Counted from the stretch's first letter, positions 1 to 8,659 are shown. The stretch: 62,103 bases of DNA from an uncultured Clostridia bacterium (GCA_947588805.1 CANPYR010000007.1:1-62103); one strand, 5' to 3'. Numbers and translations are program-made. Notes: generated by a model not told the origin, from the sequence alone.

Positions 1-189
1 GTATTTGCTGATGCAAAAGAAAAGCATTCAATGCGATATACATATATTCGAGGTCTTTCCCATGTGACGAATTGGGTCAGGCTTAAATTTGCTGCTATGA
101 ACCTTAAAAAATATGCGATACATAGGTTAAAGGAAGAAGCATCTCTCCGCTTTATTTGGTTTCCTATCCGAAAAATCGCTTCCTTTTAA
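1..189 (+). CDS. C-terminal fragment of an IS1182-type transposase (cut by window edge)
   Basis: The first frame is open from base 1 to a TAA at 187-189 and gives 62 residues beginning VFADAKEKHSMRYTYIRGLS. A run of Asp-Ala-Lys-Glu-Lys-His followed by RGL, then NWVRLKFAAMNLKK, is the typical end of the DDE transposases of the IS1182/IS5-like group, where it follows the catalytic Glu region. Only the tail is visible, so I cannot say whether the full gene is intact. It is followed at once by two hairpins and then by another, unrelated IS, so mobile elements cluster here. Confidence 0.7.
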   Translation, partial: VFADAKEKHSMRYTYIRGLSHVTNWVRLKFAAMNLKKYAIHRLKEEASLRFIWFPIRKIASF

Positions 190-197
190 AAATTTTA

Positions 198-221
198 CCC
201 CTGATTTGCGCAAATCAGGGG
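198..221. repeat. Perfect 24-bp palindrome after the transposase tail
   Basis: CCCCTGATTTGC is followed directly by its exact reverse complement GCAAATCAGGGG, with no spacer. It begins 8 bp past the transposase stop. It could be an IS end, a recombination site or part of a terminator. There is no T-run directly after it. Confidence 0.6.
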
Positions 222-237
222 GGGTTCTACAAGCTGG

Positions 238-265
238 CAAGCCCACCTTTCGGTGGGCTTGTTTG
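238..265 (+). terminator. Rho-independent terminator after the IS1182-type gene
   Basis: CAAGCCCACC (238-247), loop TTTC, GGTGGGCTTG (252-261), then TTTG. A ten-base-pair stem with a tetraloop and a short T-tract just downstream of a transposase stop fits a terminator. It would also protect the next IS from read-through. Confidence 0.6.
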
Positions 266-411
266 ATACTCTAAGGATTACACCTCTTACACGGGTCGTG
301 ATAAGGTACAATATCTTTCGCAAAAAGAAAATCGGGACAAAAATATAGACATGTCCCCGCACTTCTGGTAGAATGAGGTAACCACAAACCATTCGAAAGG
401 AAGTAAGAAAC

Positions 412-1581
412 ATGTCTGAAAAGATTATAACATTAAACGAAGATGCAGTCAAGACCGAACTGATAGATTTGGTGCGCAAAAGCGTGGAGGAGACTCTGAA
501 CGAGCTCCTCGACAATGAAGCAGAAGAACTTACCGGAGCAAGCAAATATGAACGCAATGAGTCCAGAAAAGGCTATCGCAGCGGGCATTATACCCGAAAT
601 CTCACCACTACGTCAGGCAATGTAAAACTGTCAGTGCCTAAACTTAAAGGCATTCCGTTTGAGACGGCAATCATCGAAAGATACCGTCGCCGCGAAAGCT
701 CTGTTGAGGAAGCTTTGATCGAGATGTATCTTGCAGGTGTATCCGTACGCCGCGTAGAGGACATCAGCGAAGCATTATGGGGCAGCCGAGTTTCAGCGTC
801 CACCATCAGCGATTTGAATCAAAAGGCATATGTGCATATTGAGGAGTGGCGGCAAAGACCGCTGTCCGGTAGATACCCATATATCTACATTGACGGAATT
901 TACCTCAAAAGAAATTGGGGCGGGGAGTTTGAAAATGTGAGCATTTTAGTGGCAATTGGCGTTGATGAAGACGGTTATCGCGAAGTTATAGGTGCTGCTG
1001 AGGGTATGAAAGAGGATAAAGAAAGCTGGCGAAGTTTCCTTGTATGGCTCAAATCGCGAGGACTTAACGGCGTTAAGCTCGTAGTCGGAGATAAGAATCT
1101 CGGAATGTGTGAATCGGTTCACGAGGTATTTCCTGAGGCAAAATATCAGCGTTGCACGGTGCATTTCTACCGCAACATCATGTCAAGCGTGCCGAGAAAC
1201 AGAATTCGGGAAGTCACTATGATGTTGAAAGCAATACATGCTCAGGAGAACAAGGAAGCCGCGAGGAAAAAGGCGAGAGAGGTCGTCGAAAGGTTGAGGG
1301 AAATGAAGCTGAATGCCGCTTCCAAAAAGCTTGAGGACGGGATCGAAGAAACGCTTACATACATGGATTTTCCGTCGCAGCATTGGTTGAAAATCCGCAC
1401 GAACAACGTAATTGAGCGGCTGAACCGCGAGATTCGGCGCAGAACGAGGGTGGTCGGTACATTTCCTGACGGGAACTCGGCGCTTATGCTCGTTTGCGCG
1501 AGGTTGCGCTATGTTGCCGGCAAGGATTGGGGGTGCAAGAGATATTTGTGCATGAAATATCTTGATGAGGTAGCGGAATAA
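412..1581 (+). CDS. IS256-family (Mutator-type) transposase
   Basis: The 389-residue protein has the length and layout of IS256 transposases. The DDE catalytic triad can be placed at D161 (YIDGIYLKR), D227 (VVGDKN) and E335 (NNVIERLNREIRRRTR); the motif around E335 is diagnostic for the family. Upstream of the ATG is AAGGAAG at suitable spacing. The frame has no stop or obvious truncation, so the enzyme may be active. It would cut and move the surrounding element by DDE chemistry. It has no functional link to the metabolic genes downstream. Confidence 0.93.
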   Translation: MSEKIITLNEDAVKTELIDLVRKSVEETLNELLDNEAEELTGASKYERNESRKGYRSGHYTRNLTTTSGNVKLSVPKLKGIPFETAIIERYRRRESSVEEALIEMYLAGVSVRRVEDISEALWGSRVSASTISDLNQKAYVHIEEWRQRPLSGRYPYIYIDGIYLKRNWGGEFENVSILVAIGVDEDGYREVIGAAEGMKEDKESWRSFLVWLKSRGLNGVKLVVGDKNLGMCESVHEVFPEAKYQRCTVHFYRNIMSSVPRNRIREVTMMLKAIHAQENKEAARKKAREVVERLREMKLNAASKKLEDGIEETLTYMDFPSQHWLKIRTNNVIERLNREIRRRTRVVGTFPDGNSALMLVCARLRYVAGKDWGCKRYLCMKYLDEVAE

Positions 1582-1613
1582 TTCCAAAGTAGCGCTTCAC
1601 ATCATTAAAGCGC

Positions 1614-1631
1614 CCCTCGGCATGCCGAGGG
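1614..1631. repeat. 18-bp palindrome downstream of the IS256 transposase
   Basis: CCCTCGGCA is followed directly by TGCCGAGGG. It sits 33 bp past the stop codon, inside the IS right end. It lacks a T-run, so it may be structural rather than a terminator. Confidence 0.5.
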
Positions 1632-1751
1632 TGATAATCCAAAAATTTTACTTCATTCTATGGGAATTTGCGAAAAATACTTGACATTACCTTCTATATT
1701 GATAGTACTGGTCTATTTTGTTACTGCCGAGTATGCGGCACGCTTGAATTC

Positions 1752-1788
1752 AAAAATATCGGTAAGCAACTTGCTTACCGATATTTTT
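1752..1788. terminator. Strong bidirectional hairpin terminator
   Basis: An 18-bp arm starting AAAAATATCGG (1752-1769), one base, then its exact complement (1771-1788) ending in TTTTT. Five As at one foot and five Ts at the other let it act in both directions, between the IS and the leftward GH2 gene. From here to 2136 I see no convincing gene, only a weak 7-bp hairpin at 2045-2063. Open frames there are low-complexity shadows. Confidence 0.7.
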
Positions 1789-2136
1789 GCCCAAATTTAA
1801 ATCAAAATTAAATAATCATTTATAATCAATAACGGAGTCCTAAGTATTTCACATGCTCCCTATTGTTTAAAAAATCCGCGTTCATTCAGCCAATGAACGA
1901 AATACAAAGCGACAATGGTGATATTTCGATGTAATGTAAGCGTGGGTGTGGGTTGCGGGTCTTTAAGTGTGGGGAACTCCCCTCCCCCTCTTTGGCATAC
2001 GCTTCGCTTTTGGAGATTTTGCGGCCTGCCTGCCCCATGGTCGCGGCCTTTTGAGGAAAGGCCGGCGAAACCTTTTTAGTTCCCGCTCTTTGACGGCTTG
2101 CGGATTTCTTCACCTCTCCCATTTAACCCCGTCATC

Positions 2137-5100
2137 CTACACCAAACAAATTCCCCCAAGATCAAAATCGCATCCCGGCAGGAATAACAGCGTGACCGTT
2201 ATCCTCCCCTTCTTAACCTCAAGCCCGTATCTCTCGCTATGCTCTGCGCCGCCGCCAAATTCTACCGACTTAACCGTCTGCTCGCCGTCGCAGTCGATCG
2301 CGATCCTTATACTCTCCATGTCGTTTCTCGTCATCCCCGTGATTTCTATCCCCGTCGGTTCCCGCTCCGGCTCTATATTCTCAAATATTACCGTCACGTT
2401 ATTACCGATATTTCTGATTTTCTCCCCGTCTTCGATAAAGCTGTCGCCGAACACGCTGTCTCTTGCGCTCGCGGGTAAAAAGCTTCCTAAAACCGGGGAT
2501 TTCTTGAATTCAAAGCCTTGGAATCTCAGCGAATCCTTAAAGACAAATATTAGATCTTTTATACCCCTTAGCGGCTCGGAAAGTTTGAAAGCGTTATCCT
2601 GATATGTATTCCACCGGCTCTGCGCCTGATATTCAAAACTGCCGATCAGATTCACGTCTCCGTCTCTCAACTCAAACGGTATCGGCTCCGAAGAGTAGCT
2701 GAAAATCCCGACCGTGAGCGTATCCGAGCCGTATTTTCCGAAGTCTACTCGGTCAAATTCTATCCGGGTATCCTTGTCCTTGAACGTCTGTAAGCCGCCC
2801 TGCATCACCACCTGCAAGGGCTCCGAGGAAAGCGAACAGAGCGACGCGCTCACTCTTCCGGAATAGGGGTCGAAGCCCGCAGCGCCGAAGCCTTTGTTTG
2901 AAAGCTCGATTTCCGAGATGATCGCTTCGTAGGGCGTTCCGTTTTTGCAGTACGCCCTTAGCCTATATTCGCCGTCGCCCGCGGCTTTTATTTTTGCGCG
3001 CCCGTTTTTGAATTCTACCGCGGCAAGATTTGTAACCACGCCGGAATCTGCTGTGGCTTTGAAGAATATATCCTCCGGGCCGAATGTCGTGTTTTCGGGA
3101 TAAAGCTTCGCTTCCGCTGTTATTTCGGGATCATCAGGAGTTAAAATCTGCGAGCTGACTTTCAGATCTATCCTTCTTACCGGGATCTCGCCGTTTCTTT
3201 CGCTCTTTTGATTTTCAAACAGGCAAAGCGCCGGTTCTCCGTCGTATTCGAGCGCTCTGAATTTCATCTCGGCGGGCTTGAGACCTTCGGAAGTCGCGGT
3301 CATTTTTATCTCGCCGGGGATATCTTTAGCGGCGATTATCGCAAGAAGCTTTCCGTTAAACAGCCGTCTTGAAGTCCCCTTGTATTGGTCGTAATCCGTT
3401 GAATCTCCGTTGTCGAGTCCCACAAGCCTTCCCGCGCCCGAAACCGATACCTCTACCCTGTTTCTTGCGTTTTCTACGGGATTCCCATCTCTGTCAAGCG
3501 TCGAAATCTCTACGTATATAAGATCTTTTCCGTCGGCTGTAAGCTCTTCTTTGTCGGGCTTTAAAACGATGCTCTCGGGATCCGAAAAGCTTTTTCTTAT
3601 CATCTCCGCAACCTTGTTTCCGTTTTCGTCATACCCTACCGCTTTGATCTCTCCGCGGCGGTACGGCGTTCTCCAGCGGCCGGAAAGCTTTCCGAAACCG
3701 CTATGGTCGTGGATATGATCCCCCAAGCATTCTCCGTTCACCCAAAGCTCGGAGCGATAGCAGTTTGAGAATATGAATAGATCTATCATCTCCCCCTCGT
3801 TCCAGTCCCAGTATGGGTAGAGATGCACAAACGGCTCCGCTGTCTTATTCCACTCGGCTTTATACGCGTAAAAAGTATCTTTTCTGAAGCCTGCGGTATC
3901 TACATGACCGAAGTGAGAATTTTTAGTATGAAAAGGCGTGGGCTCGCCGATATAATCAAGCGCGGTCCAGGTATACTGACCGAGGGAAAAATCTTTGATT
4001 CGGTCGATAGTTATATTCCATTCCGAATTTACCGCCCCGTAGCTGGTGGCGCAGTTGAGAAGAGACGAGCACTGCTCGTCGTCATATGTGGAGGTCACGG
4101 TGGAAGCCGGGAAGTGATATACCCCTCTCGACTGATATGTGGAAGAGGTCTCCGAGCCGTAGATTATCCAATCCGGATATTTTTCGTGATGCTCGTCGTA
4201 AAGCTTTTCGCCGTAGTTATATCCCACTGCGTCAAGATATTCCGCGCACCTCTGACCGCCCTCGGTATACATGGTATTAGAGCCGAGAGTAACGGGATAA
4301 AGCCGCTTGTAGTCGTGAAGTCTTACAAGCTCTTTGAGCTCCTTTGTAAGCTCGGGACCGCGCGGCAGAAAGTTTGTATCGGATATCTCGTTTCCTATGC
4401 TCCACATAAGCATGCACGCGCGGCTTCTGTCCCTTCTTATCCAGGAAGCGACGTCCTTTTCCTTCCACTCCGGGAAGAAGCGGTGATAGTCGTATTTATT
4501 CTTCGGGCGCTCCCACATATCAAAGCACTCGTTAAGAACAAGAAATCCCATCTCGTCGCAAAGATCCAAAAATTCCGAAGCCGGAGGATTATGAGAGGTC
4601 CTGACAGAGTTCGCTCCCATATCCTTAAGGATTTCCAACTGCCGCCTTATCGCGTTTATATTGACCGCCGAACCGAGAGCTCCGCAGTCGTGGTGGATAC
4701 AGGTCCCGTTAAGCTTTATGTGCTCGCCGTTAAGAAAAAGCCCGCGGTCGGTTGTGAATTCAAGAGTCTTATATCCTATCCTCTGCGTAACGGAGTCGGA
4801 GACTTCGCCGTTCTGTATAAGCTCGGTTTTTAAGATATAGAGATTCGGGCTCTCGGGACTCCAAAGAAGCGGGGAAAATTCGTCAAGAGTCACCGTGACG
4901 GTTTTTGATTCGTCCGAAAGCACCGCGTTCTCTTCGCCGAACCTGCAAACGTTTCCGTCGGGATCCGAGACGGTATGACGGATTATAGCTTCTCCCCTGC
5001 CCCGGACCTCGGTATCTATCTCGGTCTCAAAGCCGCCCTCCGTCTTTTTCGGAGCGACGTATACTCCGTCGGGAAGTATTTCCGAATCGCCCTTTATTGA

Positions 5101-5505
5101 CAGCCATACGCTGCGGTATATCCCCGCTCCGGAATACCATCGGGAGTTCGGGGAGCGGTGCCTTACTACGACTTCTATAAGATTCGTCCCGTCGGAAAGC
5201 CCCCTCAGAGGAACGTCGAACGCGGTATATCCGTACTTCCATTCAAAGATCTCAACGCCGTTTAAATAAACCGAGCAGTCCTGATACACGCCGTCGAATC
5301 TGAGCGAATAGTTTAAAAACATCATATCGCTCGAGACCTCAAGCGCGCGGCGGTAGTATCCGTCGCCGTCCTTATATAAATTTTCAGAGTCAAAAATAAG
5401 CCAGTCGTGAGGAATCTCGACAGGTCTGAAGTCCTGTTCCTTGGGAGTCTCTCCCGGCGCGCAGAGCGCGAAGAACCAGCCGTTATTGAAAAGCGTGCGC
5501 GTCAT
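2137..5505 (-). CDS. GH2 family beta-galactosidase-like glycoside hydrolase
   Basis: This 1122-residue protein has the GH2 order: N-terminal sugar-binding domain (about 1-145), immunoglobulin-like domain, then the TIM barrel from about residue 255. The acid/base Glu is E373 in SIGNEISD and the nucleophile is probably E452 in YGSETSST. The segment RTSHNPPASEFLDLCDEMG is a GH2 signature. After the barrel come DUF4982/Big-type beta domains (about 640-790) and a further beta-rich C-terminus. There is no signal peptide, so it is probably cytoplasmic and works on imported oligosaccharides. Substrate could be beta-galactosides or beta-glucuronides; galactosidase is the best guess. It has its own promoter at 5566-5594 and diverges from an esterase gene. 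Confidence 0.88.
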   Translation of the reverse strand: MTRTLFNNGWFFALCAPGETPKEQDFRPVEIPHDWLIFDSENLYKDGDGYYRRALEVSSDMMFLNYSLRFDGVYQDCSVYLNGVEIFEWKYGYTAFDVPLRGLSDGTNLIEVVVRHRSPNSRWYSGAGIYRSVWLSIKGDSEILPDGVYVAPKKTEGGFETEIDTEVRGRGEAIIRHTVSDPDGNVCRFGEENAVLSDESKTVTVTLDEFSPLLWSPESPNLYILKTELIQNGEVSDSVTQRIGYKTLEFTTDRGLFLNGEHIKLNGTCIHHDCGALGSAVNINAIRRQLEILKDMGANSVRTSHNPPASEFLDLCDEMGFLVLNECFDMWERPKNKYDYHRFFPEWKEKDVASWIRRDRSRACMLMWSIGNEISDTNFLPRGPELTKELKELVRLHDYKRLYPVTLGSNTMYTEGGQRCAEYLDAVGYNYGEKLYDEHHEKYPDWIIYGSETSSTYQSRGVYHFPASTVTSTYDDEQCSSLLNCATSYGAVNSEWNITIDRIKDFSLGQYTWTALDYIGEPTPFHTKNSHFGHVDTAGFRKDTFYAYKAEWNKTAEPFVHLYPYWDWNEGEMIDLFIFSNCYRSELWVNGECLGDHIHDHSGFGKLSGRWRTPYRRGEIKAVGYDENGNKVAEMIRKSFSDPESIVLKPDKEELTADGKDLIYVEISTLDRDGNPVENARNRVEVSVSGAGRLVGLDNGDSTDYDQYKGTSRRLFNGKLLAIIAAKDIPGEIKMTATSEGLKPAEMKFRALEYDGEPALCLFENQKSERNGEIPVRRIDLKVSSQILTPDDPEITAEAKLYPENTTFGPEDIFFKATADSGVVTNLAAVEFKNGRAKIKAAGDGEYRLRAYCKNGTPYEAIISEIELSNKGFGAAGFDPYSGRVSASLCSLSSEPLQVVMQGGLQTFKDKDTRIEFDRVDFGKYGSDTLTVGIFSYSSEPIPFELRDGDVNLIGSFEYQAQSRWNTYQDNAFKLSEPLRGIKDLIFVFKDSLRFQGFEFKKSPVLGSFLPASARDSVFGDSFIEDGEKIRNIGNNVTVIFENIEPEREPTGIEITGMTRNDMESIRIAIDCDGEQTVKSVEFGGGAEHSERYGLEVKKGRITVTLLFLPGCDFDLGGICLV

Positions 5506-5565
5506 TTTATCATCTCCGTGTAAATTATGTAAATTCGGGTTGATTTTTTGGATTGGGGTTTTGAT

Positions 5566-5594
5566 ATTATAACATATTTTTATCTAATATTCAA
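5566..5594 (-). promoter_or_regulatory. Promoter of the GH2 gene
   Basis: Read leftward, TTGAAT (5589-5594), a 17-bp spacer and a perfect TATAAT (5566-5571) lie about 60 bp upstream of the GH2 ATG. Confidence 0.65.
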
Positions 5595-5772
5595 TAGGAC
5601 GAGGGGTAGAAAATTATTTTTATACGCCAAAAGACGAGCGTAAGGCGAAAAGCTTCGGAAAAGTTCAAATTATCGCATTGCCGCCGAGACTACAAAAGCC
5701 CGTCTTTGTCGAATATTTCGATTATTATTCACATACTACTAATATCCGCTGTACATTTTGTGCAAAATTTTC

Positions 5773-5801
5773 TTGACAACATGAATTTTTTATGCTAAAA
5801 T
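5773..5801 (+). promoter_or_regulatory. Promoter of the CE1-like esterase gene
   Basis: A perfect TTGACA (5773-5778), 17-bp spacer and TAAAAT (5796-5801) precede the esterase start by about 100 bp. The stretch between this and the GH2 promoter (5595-5772) shows no gene or clear structure. Confidence 0.7.
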
Positions 5802-5904
5802 AATACTACAAAATTAACTTTCTGCGGCCGTAATTTTTGATGTTTTAACGGTATGGTTTTGGATAAAGCTTACGGACGTGAAAAAAGCGAAAGGAAAATA
5901 AGTT

Positions 5905-6756
5905 ATGGAGTTTATCAATCAGATGCCGGAAAAAATGCTGAGAAATCAGCAGAGAAAGGGCGAAGTCGTCCGACTCGACTATTCTACGCAGACATATGAC
6001 AAGGAAAGCTCAACGCCGCTCCAGAAGGGCGCTTGGGTGTATCTTCCGTTCGGCTATACCCCCGAAAAGCAGTACAATATCCTCTATCTTCTTCACGGCG
6101 GCGGGGTAAGCGAGAACTGGTGGTTTAAGATGTTCCCGGATACCGTTACTATTCTTGACAATATGATCGCGGACGGCGTCTGCGATCCGCTTATCATCGT
6201 CACGCCGACATATTACCGCGGCGACAGCGCCGATCAGAACGCCGATTACGTCACCGAAAACTTCTGGCACGAGCTTAGAAACGATCTCATCCCCGCCGCG
6301 GAAAAGGCTTATTCTACATACGCCTGCGGCGACGTGAGCGTTAAGAATCTTATCGCCACCCGCTCCCACAGGGCTTTCGCAGGACTCTCGCTCGGCTCGA
6401 TGACCACCTATCGCGCGGCGCTCTACAATAATTTCGACCTCTTTAGCTACTACGGACCGTTCTCGGGATGCTCGGGACCGTTCGGGGATCGCGAAAAGGA
6501 GATCACAAGAATAGTAATGACCTTGAGGACCGGCTATGCGAAGGGCCTTAAGCTTGATTATATGCTCTGCTGCAACGGCGACCAGGATATCGCTTATAAG
6601 GAGCACAAGGAGATCATGGACAAGGTGCTCGAAAGATGCGATATCTTAAGACCGGGAGAAAATTATGATATGTTCGTGATCCCGGGCGGCGTTCACGATA
6701 TGAAGGCCTGGCAGCTGCACCTTTATCACGCTTTGCAGATATTCTTCACGAAGTGA
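5905..6756 (+). CDS. Alpha/beta-hydrolase esterase, CE1/esterase-D type (acetylxylan or feruloyl esterase-like)
   Basis: The 283-residue protein carries LYLLHGGG (oxyanion-hole region, about 61-67), the nucleophile elbow GLSLGS with Ser162, and a C-terminal HD pair with His264 (GGVHD). The third triad residue is probably D226 or D228 in NGDQD. This is the layout of putative esterases that remove acetyl or feruloyl groups from hemicellulose. No signal peptide is visible. The start is supported by GAAAGGAAAATAAG just upstream. Divergence from the GH2 gene suggests they work together on decorated oligosaccharides. Exact ester specificity cannot be read from the sequence. Confidence 0.8.
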   Translation: MEFINQMPEKMLRNQQRKGEVVRLDYSTQTYDKESSTPLQKGAWVYLPFGYTPEKQYNILYLLHGGGVSENWWFKMFPDTVTILDNMIADGVCDPLIIVTPTYYRGDSADQNADYVTENFWHELRNDLIPAAEKAYSTYACGDVSVKNLIATRSHRAFAGLSLGSMTTYRAALYNNFDLFSYYGPFSGCSGPFGDREKEITRIVMTLRTGYAKGLKLDYMLCCNGDQDIAYKEHKEIMDKVLERCDILRPGENYDMFVIPGGVHDMKAWQLHLYHALQIFFTK

Positions 6757-6776
6757 CGGGAATTTTGAGACAAAAA

Positions 6777-6808
6777 GTATGATAGTATAATAGTATGATA
6801 ATATGATA
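6777..6808. repeat. Four tandem 8-bp repeats running into a start codon
   Basis: GTATGATA, GTATAATA, GTATGATA and ATATGATA follow each other without gaps. The last copy contains the ATG (6803) used by the GNAT gene. No good SD site precedes that ATG. Confidence 0.7.
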
Positions 6809-7306
6809 GACGTTTCACTCTTTTCAGACCGTTACTCTGTCCGGCAGACGACCTCGGACGATATCGGGGAAATATTCGATTTATGCAGAAAAAACGAGCT
6901 GTATTATAAATATTGCTCTCCGTTTGTAACAAAACAAAGCGTTGCCGACGGCATGAAGGCGCTCCCGCCAAAAAAGAAGGCCTGCGACAAATACTATCTC
7001 GGCTACTTTGACGGGGATAAGCTTATAGCGGTAATGGACTTTATAATGGCTTATCCGGATGAAAAAACAGCGTTCATAGGATTTTTTATGACTGACGTCT
7101 CCGTTCAGGGAAAGGGAGTCGGAAGCGGTATTATAAGCGACCTGTGTTCGTATTTAAAGACATGCGGGCTTACCGGCGTTCGTCTGGGATGGGTCAAGGG
7201 CAATCCGCAAGCCGAGAATTTTTGGCGCAAAAACGGTTTTACCGAAACAGGTATTACATATAACACGGATAACTATACGGTAGTAGTAGCGCAGAGGGAA
7301 TTATAG
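6803..7306 (+). CDS. GNAT-family N-acetyltransferase
   Basis: The 167-residue product has the GNAT fold signature: an acceptor-domain start (SVRQTTSDDIGEIFDLC), beta4 AFIGFFMTD, the acetyl-CoA loop VQGKGVGSGIISDL (Q/RxxGxG/A type, about 103-116) and a C-terminal NFWRKNGFTETG motif. Substrate is unknown. The assigned ATG lies inside a tandem octamer repeat and lacks a clear SD, so translation may be weak or coupled to the esterase gene 46 bp upstream. A terminator follows at 7373. Confidence 0.85.
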   Translation: MIDVSLFSDRYSVRQTTSDDIGEIFDLCRKNELYYKYCSPFVTKQSVADGMKALPPKKKACDKYYLGYFDGDKLIAVMDFIMAYPDEKTAFIGFFMTDVSVQGKGVGSGIISDLCSYLKTCGLTGVRLGWVKGNPQAENFWRKNGFTETGITYNTDNYTVVVAQREL

Positions 7307-7372
7307 ATACGTGTCGGCTGCGGGGGAAACGTTTTCTGTTCATACCGGCTGAGATTCAGAGGGAAAATTTCG

Positions 7373-7402
7373 ATCAACCGTCTTGACCGGCGGTTGATTT
7401 TT
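7373..7402 (+). terminator. Terminator after the GNAT gene
   Basis: ATCAACCG (7373-7380), ten-base loop, CGGTTGAT (7391-7398), then a T-run. It separates the esterase-GNAT pair from the cys T-box transcript. Confidence 0.75.
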
Positions 7403-7577
7403 TATTGGGTATTTACTTTTAAGACGGGATTTTTTCATTTTTAAGCGGCCTTGCCTGTCTTTGGGATTATTTTTTTATTATCAGAAAATTAACGGGTAGC
7501 AAATGCGTTACTGATACCTCCTGTCTTTTTCTTACCTCCCCTGCCCCGGAGTTTATAAAAAATTTCGGCGGGACCTC

Positions 7578-7606
7578 TTGATTTTTTCACCGCGGTGTGC
7601 TATACT
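7578..7606 (+). promoter_or_regulatory. Promoter of the cysE-cysS T-box transcript
   Basis: TTGATT (7578-7583), 17-bp spacer, TATACT (7601-7606). Transcription would start near 7613, leaving a leader of about 270 nt before cysE. The stretch 7403-7577 shows no gene. Confidence 0.75.
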
Positions 7607-7612
7607 TCATAT

Positions 7613-7860
7613 AATATCTGTAAAGGCGTTGAACGGGAAGAGCGGTTTTTATTGACGCAAAGAGAGCGGGGAACGGTGCGAGCCCCGCCGTCGTATCTGC
7701 CGCGGAAGTGCGCCCGGGAGCCCGGTTGGGGAAATTTTTGATCTGTAATTCAGTATTCAGCCGCGTTTTGGCCGCGTTAAGGCTTTTGAGCGATAAATCG
7801 GAGTGGAACCGCGCAAGCACGCCTCCTTTTGGCCTTCGGGCTTTTAGGGGGCTTTATATT
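7613..7860 (+). ncRNA. T-box leader (tRNA-Cys responsive) upstream of cysE
   Basis: The leader has the parts of a T-box riboswitch in order. GGGAAGAGCGG comes near its start, then the Stem I apical motif AGAGAGCGGGG with GGTGCGAGCCCCG. A specifier loop GGAAGTGCG follows, with codon TGC at 7709-7711. The T-box sequence GGAGTGGAACCGCG lies at 7800-7813, close to the canonical AGGGTGGNACCGCG. A competing GC-rich hairpin (about 7820-7852) then leads into TTTATATTTT. TGC specifies cysteine, which fits the genes below. In the known mechanism uncharged tRNA-Cys stabilises the antiterminator and raises expression. The terminator stem has an internal loop, so its exact pairing is uncertain. Confidence 0.88.
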
Positions 7861-7882
7861 TTGGGGAATCGGAGGGCAAATT

Positions 7883-8557
7883 ATGACCGTTATGACATTA
7901 AAAGACATAATCGAGACCGTAAACAGCGAGGTCTCTTATATCAAAGAGCGCGACCCTGCGGCGCGTTCGACGTTTGAGATTATTCTCACCTATTCGGGAC
8001 TTCACGCAGTTTTGATGTATAGGCTCGCCCACAGGCTTTATATCAATCAGTATAAGACTGCGGCGAGGACGATTTCTCAGTTGGCGAAGTTTATTACCGG
8101 GATAGAAATCCATCCCGGAGCGAAGATAGGAAAAAGACTGTTTATTGATCACGGAGCGGGAGTGGTCATAGGCGAAACAGCTGAGATCGGAGACGACTGT
8201 CTGCTTTACCAGGGAGTCACGCTCGGGGGAACAGGTAAGGGAAAGGGCAAGCGCCATCCGACTCTTGGGAACAACGTCATGGTCGGATGCGGGGCTAAGG
8301 TCTTGGGACCGTTTACCGTCGGGGACAATTCTAAGATAGCCGCGAACGCCGTCGTTTTAGACGCGGTGCCGCCCAATTCCACTGCGGTGGGCGTTCCTGC
8401 GAGAGTAGTACGTCAAAACGGCGTGAGGGTCAGCCAGGATCTCGATCAGGTACATATCCCCGACCCCGTTTCTCAGGAGCTCTGCCGTCAGCGCGCAAGG
8501 ATAGAAGAGCTTGAAAAGAAATTGAAGGAATTAGAGAGCACGCGATCAGAAGATTAG
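7883..8557 (+). CDS. cysE: Serine O-acetyltransferase
   Basis: It transfers acetyl from acetyl-CoA to L-serine, giving O-acetylserine, the first committed step to cysteine. The left-handed beta-helix is clear: hexapeptide turns from about residue 75 (GIEIHPGAKIGKRLFIDHGAGVVIG), the conserved HGAG and GGTGKGKGKRHP loops, then NNVMVGCGAKVLGPF. I start at ATG 7883 because GGAGGG lies 6 bp upstream; the frame opens earlier but that part overlaps the T-box terminator. The product is 224 residues. The last 40 residues are charged and coiled-coil-like. The stop codon lies inside a heptamer repeat tract (8545-8579). Confidence 0.95.
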   Translation: MTVMTLKDIIETVNSEVSYIKERDPAARSTFEIILTYSGLHAVLMYRLAHRLYINQYKTAARTISQLAKFITGIEIHPGAKIGKRLFIDHGAGVVIGETAEIGDDCLLYQGVTLGGTGKGKGKRHPTLGNNVMVGCGAKVLGPFTVGDNSKIAANAVVLDAVPPNSTAVGVPARVVRQNGVRVSQDLDQVHIPDPVSQELCRQRARIEELEKKLKELESTRSED

Positions 8558-8579
8558 AAATTAGCAATTAAAAATCAGA
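8545..8579. repeat. Heptanucleotide repeat tract containing the cysE stop codon
   Basis: ATCAGAA, GATTAGA, AATTAGC, AATTAAA, AATCAGA in 7-bp register. The cysE TAG is at 8555-8557, so the end of the coding region is made of the repeat. Confidence 0.6.
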
Positions 8580-8659
8580 AATGCTGTCGGAGGACGGAAA
8601 ACGCCGGAAGGCTCGGACGGAGGATTACTTCATCCAAATATATTAAAAGGAGAATAAAT

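Larger units (their letters stand above)
312..1679 (+). mobile_element. IS256-family insertion sequence (ends approximate)
   Basis: The element is defined by the transposase gene at 412-1581 and by a pair of inverted repeats around it: TATCTTTCGCAAA at 312-324 and TTTGCGAAAAATA at 1667-1679, which match at 12 of 13 positions as inverted copies. The match continues poorly outward, so the true tips probably lie some bases outside these coordinates. I could not identify a convincing 8-9 bp target duplication. An 18-bp palindrome (1614-1631) lies between the gene and the right end. Confidence 0.6.

Noticed and set aside
1886-2602. Open frames in the gap between the IS and GH2
   Set aside because: Low-complexity products, no SD, partly overlapping the end of GH2 on the other strand.
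3823-4833. 336-residue frame opposite the GH2 gene
   Set aside because: It is the antisense shadow of a gene with full GH2 motifs; no SD and no recognisable domain.
7347-7354. GGCTGAGA, the core of a TPP riboswitch
   Set aside because: The second conserved half (ACCTGATCTGGGTAAT-like) is absent, no thiamine gene follows, and a terminator and T-box promoter come next.
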